Shown: piece after piece, positions 34,225 through 44,063 of the stretch
Numbering within the stretch: position 1 is the stretch's first letter
How the letters are laid out: each line of letters starts with the position of its first letter
Source: Opitutia bacterium
GTDB taxonomy: Bacteria > Verrucomicrobiota > Verrucomicrobiia > Opitutales > UBA953
Direction: 5' to 3'
DNA length: 64,000 nt
Assembly: GCA_003569245.1 (NCBI GenBank)
Contig: BGOM01000015.1
Coordinates: 124,001-188,000 of the forward strand
Program-made: the position numbers and the translations under genes
The notes under the pieces: model-generated
Told to the model about the DNA's origin: nothing
The model's input: only the letters and a program-made list of their open reading frames with translations
The model's database searches: none

Positions 34225-34428
34225 ATGATCATCGCTGAAATCACTGGTTCCCTCCCCGCCGCCGTCGGCTGCTTCGCCGCCGCCATCGGCGTCGGTCTCG
34301 TCGGCGCCAAGGCCGTCGAGTCCGTGGGTCGCAACCCGGAGGCTTCCGGTAAGATCCTCGTCCAGTCCATCCTGGGCATGGCTCTCGCCGAAGCGGTCGC
34401 GTTCTACGCGATCTTCCTCGCCAAGTAA
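34225..34428 (+). CDS. atpE: F1Fo ATP synthase subunit c
   Basis: 67 aa hairpin of two membrane helices. The ion-binding carboxylate is the Glu in MALAEAVAFYAIF, and the polar loop is KAVESVGRNPEA. The residues that give sodium specificity (Gln in helix 1, Ser or Thr after the Glu) are replaced by Val and Ala, so the ring should carry protons. The start ATG 34225 follows an A-rich leader, common for highly expressed atpE genes, although no strong Shine-Dalgarno sequence is seen. Confidence 0.96.
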   Translation: MIIAEITGSLPAAVGCFAAAIGVGLVGAKAVESVGRNPEASGKILVQSILGMALAEAVAFYAIFLAK

Positions 34429-34513
34429 TTGGCATCGTGGCGGGCCCCTCCCGGGGCCCGCCACTTCCCATTTCCCAGCGCCGATCATCCCACCCCTTTT
34501 CAAAGTCCTCACC

Positions 34514-35110
34514 ATGTCCTTCCTCTCCGTCCTCCTCGCTGCCGAACCTGCCAAGGCCGCCGCCCAGGCCGCCCCTGCCGCCTCGGAAGCCCACGGCCCC
34601 GTCGCCGACATCGTCTCGCTCTTCGGCAGCTTCGGCGTCGACGGCCCGCACCTGCTGGTCCAGCTCATCAACTTCGCGATCCTCGCCTTCATCCTGCACC
34701 GCTTCGCCATCAAGCCGGCGCTCGGCCAGATGGAGGAGCGCAACCGCCTCATCGAGAAAGGCCTCGCCGACGCCCAGGCCGCCACCCAGCGCCTCGCCGA
34801 CGCGCAGAAGGCGGCCGACGCCAAACTGAACGCCGCCTCCGACGAGGCCGCCAAGATCCTCGCCGACGCCCGTCACGCCGCCAAGGCCGCCGTCGAAGCC
34901 GCGAAGGCCGAGGCCACCGCCGCCCAGACCGAAGTCATCGCGAAGGCGAAGGCCGCCATCGAAGCCGACCGTGTCAAGATGCTCGCCGAAGTCCGCGGCG
35001 AAGTCTCCCGCCTCGTCGTCGAGACCGCCGCCAAGGTCCTCGAGCAGCAGCTCGACGACGCCACGCGCGGCCGCCTCAACGAGGCCGCCGTCAAGCAGCT
35101 CGCCCGCTAA
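34514..35110 (+). CDS. atpF: F1Fo ATP synthase subunit b
   Basis: 198 aa peripheral-stalk subunit. One membrane helix (about residues 47-63, LLVQLINFAILAFILHRFAI) is followed by a long Ala/Glu/Lys coiled coil (70-198). An Ala-rich leader of about 40 residues precedes the membrane helix and may be a signal sequence. There is only one b-type gene, so the stalk is probably a homodimer. Confidence 0.95.
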   Translation: MSFLSVLLAAEPAKAAAQAAPAASEAHGPVADIVSLFGSFGVDGPHLLVQLINFAILAFILHRFAIKPALGQMEERNRLIEKGLADAQAATQRLADAQKAADAKLNAASDEAAKILADARHAAKAAVEAAKAEATAAQTEVIAKAKAAIEADRVKMLAEVRGEVSRLVVETAAKVLEQQLDDATRGRLNEAAVKQLAR

Positions 35111-35122
35111 GCTTCCTCCCCG

Positions 35123-35518
35123 ATGTCCGCCGCCTCCGTCCGAGCCGAAGCCAAGCGCCTCCTCGCCCTCTCCCTCGAAGGCGGGGCGGTCTCGTCCGAA
35201 CGCGTCGGCGCCGTGCTCGCCGCGCTGGCCAAGTCCCGCTCGGCGCACCAGCTGCGCCCGCTCCTCCGCGCCTACCTCACGAACATCCGCCGCGAGCTCG
35301 CCCGGGGCGAGGCCCGCATCGAGCACGCCGGCCCGCTCGCCGCGGCCGACGCCGACGCCATCGCCGCGCACTTCGCCAAGGTCCTCGGCCGCCCGGTCCG
35401 CCCGGTCGCCCGTCGCAACGACGCCCTCCTCGCCGGCTTCCGCGTCCGCGTCGCCGACGACGTCACCGACCTTTCGGCCTCCCTCCGCCTGGCCAACCTC
35501 GCCAAGTCCCTTTCCTGA
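35123..35518 (+). CDS. atpH: F1Fo ATP synthase subunit delta, short form
   Basis: 131 aa, assigned by position between atpF and atpA and by the C-terminal PVRPVARRNDALLAGFRVRVADDVTDLSASLRLANLAKSL pattern (strand plus amphipathic end typical of delta). The usual protein is about 175-180 aa with a six-helix N-terminal domain that binds the top of F1. Here much of that domain appears missing, although AEAKRLLALSLEGG and a helical stretch remain. A reduced stator contact would be unusual and may be a lineage trait. Confidence 0.82.
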   Translation: MSAASVRAEAKRLLALSLEGGAVSSERVGAVLAALAKSRSAHQLRPLLRAYLTNIRRELARGEARIEHAGPLAAADADAIAAHFAKVLGRPVRPVARRNDALLAGFRVRVADDVTDLSASLRLANLAKSLS

Positions 35519-35556
35519 TCCCCTCCTGCCAACCTTAACCTGATTTACCAAACACA

Positions 35557-37083
35557 ATGAGCAACGCGATCGACCAGATCCAGAAAGCCATCGCCGGCCT
35601 TGATACCCGCGCCGGCAAGTCCAACGTCGGCACCATCGTCTCCCTCGCGGACGGCGTGGCCTCCATCGACGGCCTCTCCGGCGTCATGATGAACGAGATG
35701 ATCGAGCTCCCGGGCGGCCTCCAGGGCGTGGCGCTCAACCTCGCCGAGGACACCGTCGGCTGCGTCGTCATGGGCGACATCTCCAGCCTCAAGGAAGGCA
35801 TGGAAGCCAAGACCACCGGCCGCCTCCTCTCCATCCCCGTCGGCAAGGGCCTCCTCGGCCGCGTCGTCGACGCCCTCGGCAACCCGCTCGACGGCAAGGG
35901 CCCGATCGTCTCCTCCGAGCGTTACCCGGTCGAGAAGATCGCCCCGGGCATCATCCCCCGCAAGTCCGTCGACCAGCCGATGCAGACCGGCATCATGGCC
36001 ATCGACGCCATGATCCCGATCGGCCGCGGCCAGCGCGAGCTCATCATCGGCGACCGCGCCACCGGCAAGACGACCATCGCGATCGACACGATCATCAACC
36101 AGGCCAACGCCAACCGCGTCGGTCTCGCCTCCGGCGACGCCAACTTCCGTCCGGTGTATTCCATCTACGTCGCCATCGGCACGAAGAACTCCTCCATCGC
36201 CCGCACCATCGGCACCCTCGAGAAGGCCGGCGCCATGGAGTTCACCGTCGTCGTCGCCGCCGCCGCCGCCGACAACGCCGCCAACCAGGTCTTCGCGCCC
36301 TTCTCCGGCACCGCCATCGGCGAGTGGTTCATGGAGAACGGCCAGGACGCGCTCATCGTCTACGACGACCTTTCCAAGCACGCCGCCGCCTACCGCCAGA
36401 TCTCGCTCATCCTGAAGCGTCCGTCCGGCCGCGAAGCCTACCCGGGCGACGTGTTCTACCTCCACTCCCGCCTCCTCGAGCGCTCCGCGCGCCTCGCCGG
36501 CAAGGGCTCGCTCACCGCGCTGCCGATCATCGAGACGCAGGCCGGCGATGTGTCCGCCTACATCCCGACCAACGTGATCTCGATCACCGACGGCCAGGTG
36601 TTCCTCCAGACCGACCTCTTCAACCAGGGCATCCGCCCCGCCGTCTCCGTCGGTCTCTCCGTCTCGCGCGTCGGTTCCGCCGCGCAGATCAAGGCCTTCA
36701 AGCAGGTCGCCGGCAAGGTGAAGGGCGAGCTCGCCAACTACCGCGAGCTCGCGGCGTTCGCGCAGTTCGGCTCCGACCTCGACGAGAAGACCAAGGCGAT
36801 CCTCGACAAGGGCGACCGCTTCGTGGAGCTCTTCAAGCAGCCCCCGACCGCCCCGAAGTCCGCCGAGATCCAGTGCGGCATCATCTGGGCGATGCAGAAC
36901 GGCTTCTTCAACGACATGCCGGTGAAGTCCGTCCAGGCCGCCGCCGCCTCCCTCCAGACCCACCTCGAGACCGCCAAGCCCGGCGTGCTCGCCAAGATCC
37001 GCGGCGGCAGCAAGATCGAGAAGGACGGCGAAGCCGAGCTGAAGGCCGCCTGCGAAACCTGGCGCCGCGGCTTCAAGGCCTGA
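35557..37083 (+). CDS. atpA: F1Fo ATP synthase subunit alpha
   Basis: 508 aa non-catalytic nucleotide-binding subunit. Its Walker A is GDRATGKT (about 165-172), with [10 protein letters not shown] before it; the arginine-finger region [19 protein letters not shown] follows. The length and all sections match the family. Codon use is strongly biased to C- and G-ending codons, fitting high expression. Confidence 0.98.
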   Translation: MSNAIDQIQKAIAGLDTRAGKSNVGTIVSLADGVASIDGLSGVMMNEMIELPGGLQGVALNLAEDTVGCVVMGDISSLKEGMEAKTTGRLLSIPVGKGLLGRVVDALGNPLDGKGPIVSSERYPVEKIAPGIIPRKSVDQPMQTGIMAIDAMIPIGRGQRELIIGDRATGKTTIAIDTIINQANANRVGLASGDANFRPVYSIYVAIGTKNSSIARTIGTLEKAGAMEFTVVVAAAAADNAANQVFAPFSGTAIGEWFMENGQDALIVYDDLSKHAAAYRQISLILKRPSGREAYPGDVFYLHSRLLERSARLAGKGSLTALPIIETQAGDVSAYIPTNVISITDGQVFLQTDLFNQGIRPAVSVGLSVSRVGSAAQIKAFKQVAGKVKGELANYRELAAFAQFGSDLDEKTKAILDKGDRFVELFKQPPTAPKSAEIQCGIIWAMQNGFFNDMPVKSVQAAAASLQTHLETAKPGVLAKIRGGSKIEKDGEAELKAACETWRRGFKA

Positions 37084-37126
37084 GCCGGCCCGTCGCTTCC
37101 CCTCCACCTGAACCCCGCCCCGCCAC

Positions 37127-38005
37127 ATGCCTAAGGGACTCCGCGAGATCCGCAACCGGATCAAATCGGTCAAGAGCACCGGCCAGATCACCCGGGCCAT
37201 GCAGCTCGTGGCGTCGTCGAAGATGAAGCGCGCGCAGGACGCCGCCCGCGCGGGTCGCGCCTACGCCGAGCTCCTCGGCGAGATCCTCGACACCGCCCAG
37301 GCCAAGGTCGGCGAGTTCGCCCACCCGCTCCTCACCAAGCGCGCCGTCAAGGTGCGCGGCATCCTGCTGGTCACGCCCGACAAGGGCATGGCCGGCGCGC
37401 TCAACGGCAACCTGATCCGCCTCGCCGCCGAGCAGCAGGACGCCGTCTTCGTCTGCATCGGCCGCAAGGGCGCGCAGGCGCTCGCCCGTTCCGGCCGCAA
37501 GGTCCTCGCCGACTTCCCGGTCACCGACCGCGCCGGCTTCAACGAGGTCCGCCCCGCCGCCGAGTACCTCCTCAAGGCCTTCACCGAGGGCACGGTCGAC
37601 ACCGTCGAGGTCCTCTTCGCCCACTTCAAGAACACGATGGTGCAGACCCCGCGCGTCCAGCAGCTCCTGCCGGCCGACAGCCTGGTGAACCAGGCCCGCG
37701 AGTTCCGCGCCAAGCTCGGTCTCCCCGAGCCCAAGGTCGCGGCCGACGAGCGCGACATGATCTTCGAGCCGTCCCCGGCCGAGATCCTCAACCAGCTCCC
37801 CGCGCTCTTCTTCAAGCAGGCCGTCCACCAGGCCGTGCTCGAGTCCAAGGCCTCCGAGTTCAGCGCCCGCATGGTCGCCATGAAGGCCGCCACCGACAAC
37901 GCCAAGAAGATCGGCGCCGCCCTCTCCCTCGAGTACAACAAGGCCCGCCAGGCCGCGATCACCCAGGAGATCCTGGAGCTCACCGCCGGCGCCGCCGCCC
38001 AATAA
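37127..38005 (+). CDS. atpG: F1Fo ATP synthase subunit gamma
   Basis: 292 aa central rotor shaft. The N-terminal helix begins LREIRNRIKSVKSTGQITRAMQLVASSKMKRAQ and the C-terminal helix has FSARMVAMKAATDNAKKIG and YNKARQAAITQEILEL, which together form the coiled coil inside F1. The globular Rossmann-like middle (ILLVTPDKGMAGALNGNL) is complete. Confidence 0.97.
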   Translation: MPKGLREIRNRIKSVKSTGQITRAMQLVASSKMKRAQDAARAGRAYAELLGEILDTAQAKVGEFAHPLLTKRAVKVRGILLVTPDKGMAGALNGNLIRLAAEQQDAVFVCIGRKGAQALARSGRKVLADFPVTDRAGFNEVRPAAEYLLKAFTEGTVDTVEVLFAHFKNTMVQTPRVQQLLPADSLVNQAREFRAKLGLPEPKVAADERDMIFEPSPAEILNQLPALFFKQAVHQAVLESKASEFSARMVAMKAATDNAKKIGAALSLEYNKARQAAITQEILELTAGAAAQ

Positions 38006-39460
<1,455 letters not shown>

Positions 39461-39469
39461 CCGCCGCCG

Positions 39470-39901
39470 ATGTCCCTCACGGTCGAAATCGTCACCCCTG
39501 ACCGCCGCGCCTACGAAGGCACGGCGAGCAGCGTGACCCTGCCCACCGCCCTGGGCAGCATCGGCATCCTGCCCGGCCACCAGCCCATCACCGCGATCAT
39601 CGCCGCCGGCGAGGTGCTCGTGACGCTGGACGGGAAGGTCAGCCGCCTCGCGATCGACCAAGGTTTCGTGCGCGTCGTCGCCGACAAGGTCTCGGTCGTC
39701 ACCGAGGCCGCCATCGACGAGGCCAAGATCGACCTCAAGGCCGTCGAGAGCGCCGAGGCCCGCGCCCGCGAGGCCGTCGAGGCCGCCCGCGGCCAGAAGG
39801 ATATCGACCCGGTCGAGATCGCGAAGATGGAGCAGATTCTCCGCTTCGCCCTGGTGCAGCGCCTCGTCAAGGGCCGCACTTCGCAGGGGATGACGGAGTA
39901 A
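39470..39901 (+). CDS. atpC: F1Fo ATP synthase subunit epsilon
   Basis: 143 aa. The beta-sandwich domain (1-85) has LTVEIVTPDRRAYEGTASSVTLPTALG and GSIGILPGHQPITAII. The C-terminal helical hairpin (90-143) is Ala/Glu rich and is the part that can inhibit ATP hydrolysis. It is the last gene of the operon; the next gene starts 71 bases later after a hairpin. Confidence 0.95.
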   Translation: MSLTVEIVTPDRRAYEGTASSVTLPTALGSIGILPGHQPITAIIAAGEVLVTLDGKVSRLAIDQGFVRVVADKVSVVTEAAIDEAKIDLKAVESAEARAREAVEAARGQKDIDPVEIAKMEQILRFALVQRLVKGRTSQGMTE

Positions 39902-39912
39902 GCCCGTCGTTT

Positions 39913-39969
39913 TCGTTTAAAGTCGTTTAAGCGGAACTTGCCCCTCCTTCGTGGGAGGGACAGAGTTCC
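39913..39969 (+). promoter_or_regulatory. Direct repeats and hairpin before the sugar-oxidation operon
   Basis: TCGTTTAA occurs at 39913-39920 and 39923-39930, exactly 10 bases apart, as a same-face operator might. It is followed by a long imperfect hairpin: GGAACT (39933-39938) pairs with AGTTCC (39964-39969), and CCCTCC (39942-39947) with GGAGGG (39954-39959). The hairpin ends 3 bases before the GTG start at 39973, so GGAGGG, the only good ribosome-site match, is in the stem. It could act as an atpC terminator or as a translation switch. Confidence 0.4.
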
Positions 39970-39972
39970 CCT

Positions 39973-40791
39973 GTGATTAGATCCGCGATCACCGTCTCCC
40001 TCGTCGCCCAAGCCAAGGGCGGTCCCTTCGTCTATTGGGACGGTCTGGAAGCCGCCGCGGCGGCCGCCGCCAAGCTGGGCTTCGACGCCCTCGAGGTCTT
40101 CGCCCCGTCCGCCGCGTCCATCGATCGCCCGGCGCTCCACGCCCTGCTCAAGCAGCACGGTCTCGCGGCCGCGGCCTTCGGCACCGGCGGCGGCTGGCTC
40201 GTCCACCAGTGGCACCTGACCCACGCCGACCCCGCGATCCGCGCGCAGGCCCGCGAGTTCATCCGCGCCATCATCGACGTCGGCGGCGAATTCAAAGCCC
40301 CCGCGATCATCGGTTCGATGCAGGGCAAGGCCGAGGGCGCGGTCACCCGCGACCAAGCCCTGACCTGGCTCGCCGACGCGCTCACGGACCTCGGCGCCCA
40401 CGCCGCCCGCCACGGGGTCCCGCTCCTCTACGAGCCGCTCAACCGCTACGAGACGAACCTCCTCAACCGCCAGCTCGACGCGGCGAAGTTCCTCGAGGCG
40501 CGCGGGATCGGCAACGTGAAGCTGCTCTGCGACCTGTTCCACATGAACATCGAGGAGGTCTCGAACGCCGAGACGCTCCGCGCCTGCGGCCGTCATGTCG
40601 GCCACGTCCATTTCGCCGACAGCAACCGCCGGGCGATCGGCTTCGGCCACACCGAGACGGCTTCCGTCATCGCCGCGCTCAAGGACATCGGCTTCGACGG
40701 GTATCTCTCGGGTGAGATCCTGCCGCTGCCCGATTCCGCCGCCGCCGCCGCGCAGACGATCCAGGCCATCCGCACCCACTTACCCCGCTAA
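39973..40791 (+). CDS. Sugar phosphate isomerase/epimerase-type TIM barrel
   Basis: 272 aa, GTG start. It belongs to the xylose-isomerase-like / AP-endonuclease-2 barrel group. The four metal ligands of epimerases are recognisable: Glu in LLYEPLNRYETNLLN, Asp with His in LLCDLFHMNIEE, His in GHVHFADSN, and the last Glu in YLSGEILPLPD. The EPLNRYET segment recalls ketose 3-epimerases and the 5-keto-L-gluconate epimerase IolO. It heads a five-gene operon with a mutarotase, two dehydrogenases and a lactonase, so the substrate is probably a keto sugar or keto sugar acid. Confidence 0.85.
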   Translation: MIRSAITVSLVAQAKGGPFVYWDGLEAAAAAAAKLGFDALEVFAPSAASIDRPALHALLKQHGLAAAAFGTGGGWLVHQWHLTHADPAIRAQAREFIRAIIDVGGEFKAPAIIGSMQGKAEGAVTRDQALTWLADALTDLGAHAARHGVPLLYEPLNRYETNLLNRQLDAAKFLEARGIGNVKLLCDLFHMNIEEVSNAETLRACGRHVGHVHFADSNRRAIGFGHTETASVIAALKDIGFDGYLSGEILPLPDSAAAAAQTIQAIRTHLPR

Positions 40792-40795
40792 GACC

Positions 40796-41242
40796 ATGCT
40801 CAAGCACCAGCTCATCCACCCGAAGATCTCCGAAGTGCTCGCCCGCGCGGGTCACCACTCCGTGATCCTGATCGCCGACGGCAACTACCCGGTCTGGGGC
40901 AAGAAGGGCCCGCACGCCGAGCTGGTCTCGCTCAATCTTTCGCCGGGCATCCCGACGGTCGCCCAGGTGCTGCGCGCGGTGCTCAGCGCCGTGCCGGTCG
41001 ACGCCGTCAACACGATGGGCATCCCCGCGGACGATTCCTACGCGCAGCAGGGCGAGCCGCCCGTGTGGGCCGAGTTCCGCCAGGAGGTGAAGGCCGCCGG
41101 GCTCAAGCTCGAGCTGCGGCCCATCCTGAAGTGGGATTTCTACAAGGCCGTCGAATCCGCCGACCACATCCTCACCATCCAGACCGGCGACCAGGCCCTC
41201 TGGGGCAACGTGCTCCTCACCGTCGGCTGCCGCACCGCCTGA
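40796..41242 (+). CDS. RbsD/FucU family sugar mutarotase
   Basis: 148 aa, starting 4 bases after the preceding stop. The start MLKHQLIHPKISEVLARAGHHSVILIADGNYPV has the RbsD/FucU signature (a conserved His and the IADGNYP segment). The DFYKAVESADHILTIQTGDQALWGN end matches FucU more than RbsD. It interconverts alpha and beta anomers of L-fucose or a related sugar, speeding entry into the downstream dehydrogenase. The neighbouring lactonase supports the fucose-like reading. Confidence 0.9.
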   Translation: MLKHQLIHPKISEVLARAGHHSVILIADGNYPVWGKKGPHAELVSLNLSPGIPTVAQVLRAVLSAVPVDAVNTMGIPADDSYAQQGEPPVWAEFRQEVKAAGLKLELRPILKWDFYKAVESADHILTIQTGDQALWGNVLLTVGCRTA

Positions 41243-41253
41243 TTTCCCCGCCC

Positions 41254-42186
41254 ATGAAGACCCGCCCCCTCGGTAAGACCGGGATCGACCTCCCCATCCT
41301 CAGCTTCGGCGCCTCGTCGCTCGGCCAGGAGTTCCGCAGCGTCGCCCTCGACGACGCCCTCAAGTCCGTGCAGGTCGCCCTCGACTGCGGCCTCAACTTC
41401 ATCGACACGTCGCCCTTCTACGGCCGCGGGATGTCCGAAGTGCTCCTGGGGATCGCCCTCCGCGGCGTCCCGCGCGAGAGCTACAAGCTCTGCACCAAGC
41501 TCGGACGCTACGACCTGACGCACTTCGACTTCAGCGCCAAGCGCGTCGCGGAGAGCATCGACGTCTCCCTGCACCGCCTCGGCACCGACCACCTCGACAT
41601 CATCCTCTGCCACGACATCGAGTTCGTCCCGATGCAGCAGATCGTCGATGAGACGATCCCCGCCCTCCGCAAGGCGAAGCAGGCCGGCAAGGTGAAGGCC
41701 ATCGGGTTCAGCGGCTACCCGCAGAAGATCTTCCGGTTCATCTGCGACCAGGCCGAGGTCGATTGCGTGCTGAGCTACAACCAGCACACGCTCCAGAACA
41801 CCCGTTTCTCCGACGAGACGGTGCCGTACCTGAAGGCGAAGGGCATCGGCGTGATGAACGCCGGCCCCTTCAGCGCCCGCCTGCTCACCAACGCCCCGTT
41901 GCCCGCCTGGCTCAAGGAGCCGGAGTCCGTGAAGGCCGCCGCCCGCGCCGCCGCCGCGCATTGCGCCGCGAAGGGCAGCGACATCGCCAAGCTCGCCCTG
42001 CAGTTCTCGCTCCTGCATCCCGACATCGCCACGACGGTCTCGGGCAGCGCCAACCCGACGAACATCCGTAACTGGGCCAAGTGGGCCGCGGAACCGATCG
42101 ACCAGCAGCTGCTCGCCGAGGTCCAGGCGATCTTCGCCCCGGTCAAGAACCTCGGGCACCTCGAGGGCCTGAAGGAAAACAACTGA
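41254..42186 (+). CDS. Aldo/keto reductase, L-fucose / L-galactose dehydrogenase-like
   Basis: 310 aa TIM-barrel oxidoreductase. The catalytic Asp and Tyr are in NFIDTSPFYGRGMSE, Lys in YKLCTKLGRY and His in IILCHDIEF. The TRPLGKTGIDLPILSFGASSLG start and the C-H-DIEF loop are typical of plant-type L-galactose dehydrogenases and bacterial L-fucose/D-threo-aldose dehydrogenases. These oxidise the sugar C1 to a lactone with NAD. It lies between the mutarotase and the zinc alcohol dehydrogenase in one operon. Confidence 0.88.
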   Translation: MKTRPLGKTGIDLPILSFGASSLGQEFRSVALDDALKSVQVALDCGLNFIDTSPFYGRGMSEVLLGIALRGVPRESYKLCTKLGRYDLTHFDFSAKRVAESIDVSLHRLGTDHLDIILCHDIEFVPMQQIVDETIPALRKAKQAGKVKAIGFSGYPQKIFRFICDQAEVDCVLSYNQHTLQNTRFSDETVPYLKAKGIGVMNAGPFSARLLTNAPLPAWLKEPESVKAAARAAAAHCAAKGSDIAKLALQFSLLHPDIATTVSGSANPTNIRNWAKWAAEPIDQQLLAEVQAIFAPVKNLGHLEGLKENN

Positions 42187-42190
42187 GCCG

Positions 42191-43219
42191 ATGAAGGCCA
42201 TCCGCCTCGACCAGCCCGGTCAGTTCGCGCGCATCGACCTCCCGGAGCCGCCCGCGCCCGCCGCCGGCGAGGCGGTCGTGCGCGTCCACCGCATCGGCAT
42301 CTGCGGCACCGACTACGGCGGCTACCTCGGCAAGATGCCGTTCTACTCCTACCCGCGTATTCCCGGTCATGAGCTCGGCGTCGAGGTCCTCGCCGTCGGG
42401 CCGGGCGTGACGAACGTCCGGCCGGGCGACCATTGCTCGGTCGAGCCGTACATCAACTGCCAGACGTGCTACAGCTGCCGCCGGGGCTTCACCAACTGCT
42501 GCGAGAACCATAAGACGCTCGGCGTGATGTGCGACGGCGGCATGGCCGAGAGGTTCCTGCTCCCGGCCCGCAAGCTGCATGTCTCGACCAAGCTTTCCTA
42601 CGACCAGCTCGCGCTCGTCGAGACGCTCGCCATCGGCTGTCATGCCGTCGACCGCGCCGCGCCCAAGGCCGGCGAGACGGTCCTCGTCATCGGCTCCGGC
42701 CCGATCGGTCTCTCGGCCGTCGAGTTCGTCAAGGTCTCCGGCGCGAAGTGCGTCGTCATGGACATGAACGCCGAGCGCCTGAAGTTCTGCACCGATGTCA
42801 TGAAGGTCGACGGCGTCATCCTGGCCAAGGGCGACGGCTCCGAGGTCGCCGCGCTCGCCGCCCTCACGGACGGCCAGCTCGCCGACGTGGTCATCGACGC
42901 CACGGGCAGCCACAAGTCGATGGTCGGCTGCTTCGCCTACGCGGCCTTCGCCGCCCGCGTGGTCTACGTGGGTATCACGCAGCAGGACCTGACCTTCCCG
43001 CACGCCCCGCACCTGCACCGCCGCGAGCTGACCATCCTGGCCAGTCGCAACGCCCTCTCGAAGGACTTCGCCCGCATCATCCGCCTGATCGAGGACGGCG
43101 TCATCGACACGAAGCCCTGGATCACGCACCACGCGCCGTTCGACGACCTGATCGCGACCTTCCCGACCTGGCTCAAGCCGGAGGCCGGCGTGATCAAGGC
43201 CATCGTCGACGTGACCTGA
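42191..43219 (+). CDS. Zinc-dependent alcohol dehydrogenase, sugar-acid type
   Basis: 342 aa medium-chain dehydrogenase. Catalytic zinc ligands are Cys in GICGTDYGGY and His-Glu in PRIPGHELGVE; the structural zinc is held by the four Cys of INCQTCYSCRRGFTNCC. The NAD site is VLVIGSGPIGLSAVEFV. The closest recognisable group is the L-galactonate/L-idonate 5-dehydrogenase and RspB kind. In this operon it probably oxidises the aldonic acid released by the lactonase, or its keto product. It starts 4 bases after the aldo/keto reductase stop. Confidence 0.87.
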   Translation: MKAIRLDQPGQFARIDLPEPPAPAAGEAVVRVHRIGICGTDYGGYLGKMPFYSYPRIPGHELGVEVLAVGPGVTNVRPGDHCSVEPYINCQTCYSCRRGFTNCCENHKTLGVMCDGGMAERFLLPARKLHVSTKLSYDQLALVETLAIGCHAVDRAAPKAGETVLVIGSGPIGLSAVEFVKVSGAKCVVMDMNAERLKFCTDVMKVDGVILAKGDGSEVAALAALTDGQLADVVIDATGSHKSMVGCFAYAAFAARVVYVGITQQDLTFPHAPHLHRRELTILASRNALSKDFARIIRLIEDGVIDTKPWITHHAPFDDLIATFPTWLKPEAGVIKAIVDVT

Positions 43220-43223
43220 CGCC

Positions 43224-44057
43224 ATGCGTCTCGACGCCCACCAGCACTTCTGGTCGTACGACGCGGCGCAATACCCGTGGATCCCGCCGGGGTCGCCCTT
43301 GCACCGCGACTGGCTGCCCGCCGATCTCGCCGCGCTGCAGCAGCCGCTCGGTTTCGAGGGCTCCATCGCCGTGCAGGCCCGTCAGGTCGTCGGCGAATCC
43401 GACTGGCTGCTCTCCCTCGCGGACAAGCATGCGAACGTGAAGGGCGTGGTCGGCTGGGTCGACCTGCGTTCCGACCGCGTCGAGGCCGACCTCGCCCGCC
43501 TCGCCGCGCACCCGAAGTTCGTCGGCGTCCGTCACGTGGTCCAGGAAGAGCCGGACGACGATTTCATGCTCGGGAAGGATTTCCAGCGCGGGATCTCGAA
43601 GCTGGCCGCCTACGGTCTGACCTACGATATCCTGATCTACCCGAAGCAGCTCGCGGCCGCGATCCGCCTCGCCGAGAACTTCCCCGCCCAGCCTTTCGTC
43701 CTGGATCATATCGCGAAGCCGCCCATCAAGGACGGCACGATCGAGCCGTGGAAGGCGTTGCTCCGGGAGCTGGCCAAGCGGCCGAATGTCCATTGCAAGG
43801 TCTCCGGCATGCTCACGGAAGCCGACCACCGTCACTGGCAGGCCGGGCAGTTCCGTCCGTACCTCGACACGGTCTTCGAGGCCTTCGGCCCGGCCCGCCT
43901 GATGTACGGTTCCGACTGGCCGGTCTGTCTGTTCGCCGGCACTTACGACCAGGCCTTCCGCCTGGTCGACGACTACGCGCGCGGCCTGACCGAGGCGGAG
44001 CGCGCCGGCCTGTTCGGCGATAACTGCGCCCGCTTCTACTTCGGCCGGCGACGGTAA
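43224..44057 (+). CDS. L-fuconolactonase-like amidohydrolase
   Basis: 277 aa. The start RLDAHQHFWSYDAAQYPWI carries the H-x-H metal motif and the W of the COG3618 sugar lactonase group. Further features are VGWVDLRSD, FVGVRHVVQEEPDDDFML, FVLDHIAKPPI and the closing LMYGSDWPVCLFAG with its Asp. It should hydrolyse L-fucono-, L-galactono- or L-rhamnono-1,4-lactone to the free acid. It is the last gene of the sugar operon and ends 6 bases before the stop of the convergent paralog cluster. Confidence 0.9.
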   Translation: MRLDAHQHFWSYDAAQYPWIPPGSPLHRDWLPADLAALQQPLGFEGSIAVQARQVVGESDWLLSLADKHANVKGVVGWVDLRSDRVEADLARLAAHPKFVGVRHVVQEEPDDDFMLGKDFQRGISKLAAYGLTYDILIYPKQLAAAIRLAENFPAQPFVLDHIAKPPIKDGTIEPWKALLRELAKRPNVHCKVSGMLTEADHRHWQAGQFRPYLDTVFEAFGPARLMYGSDWPVCLFAGTYDQAFRLVDDYARGLTEAERAGLFGDNCARFYFGRRR

Positions 44058-44063
44058 GCCGGT

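Noticed and set aside
34241..35557. 438-codon minus-strand open frame
   Set aside because: Antisense to atpE, atpF and atpH; Gly/Leu/Asp-rich, clearly a shadow.
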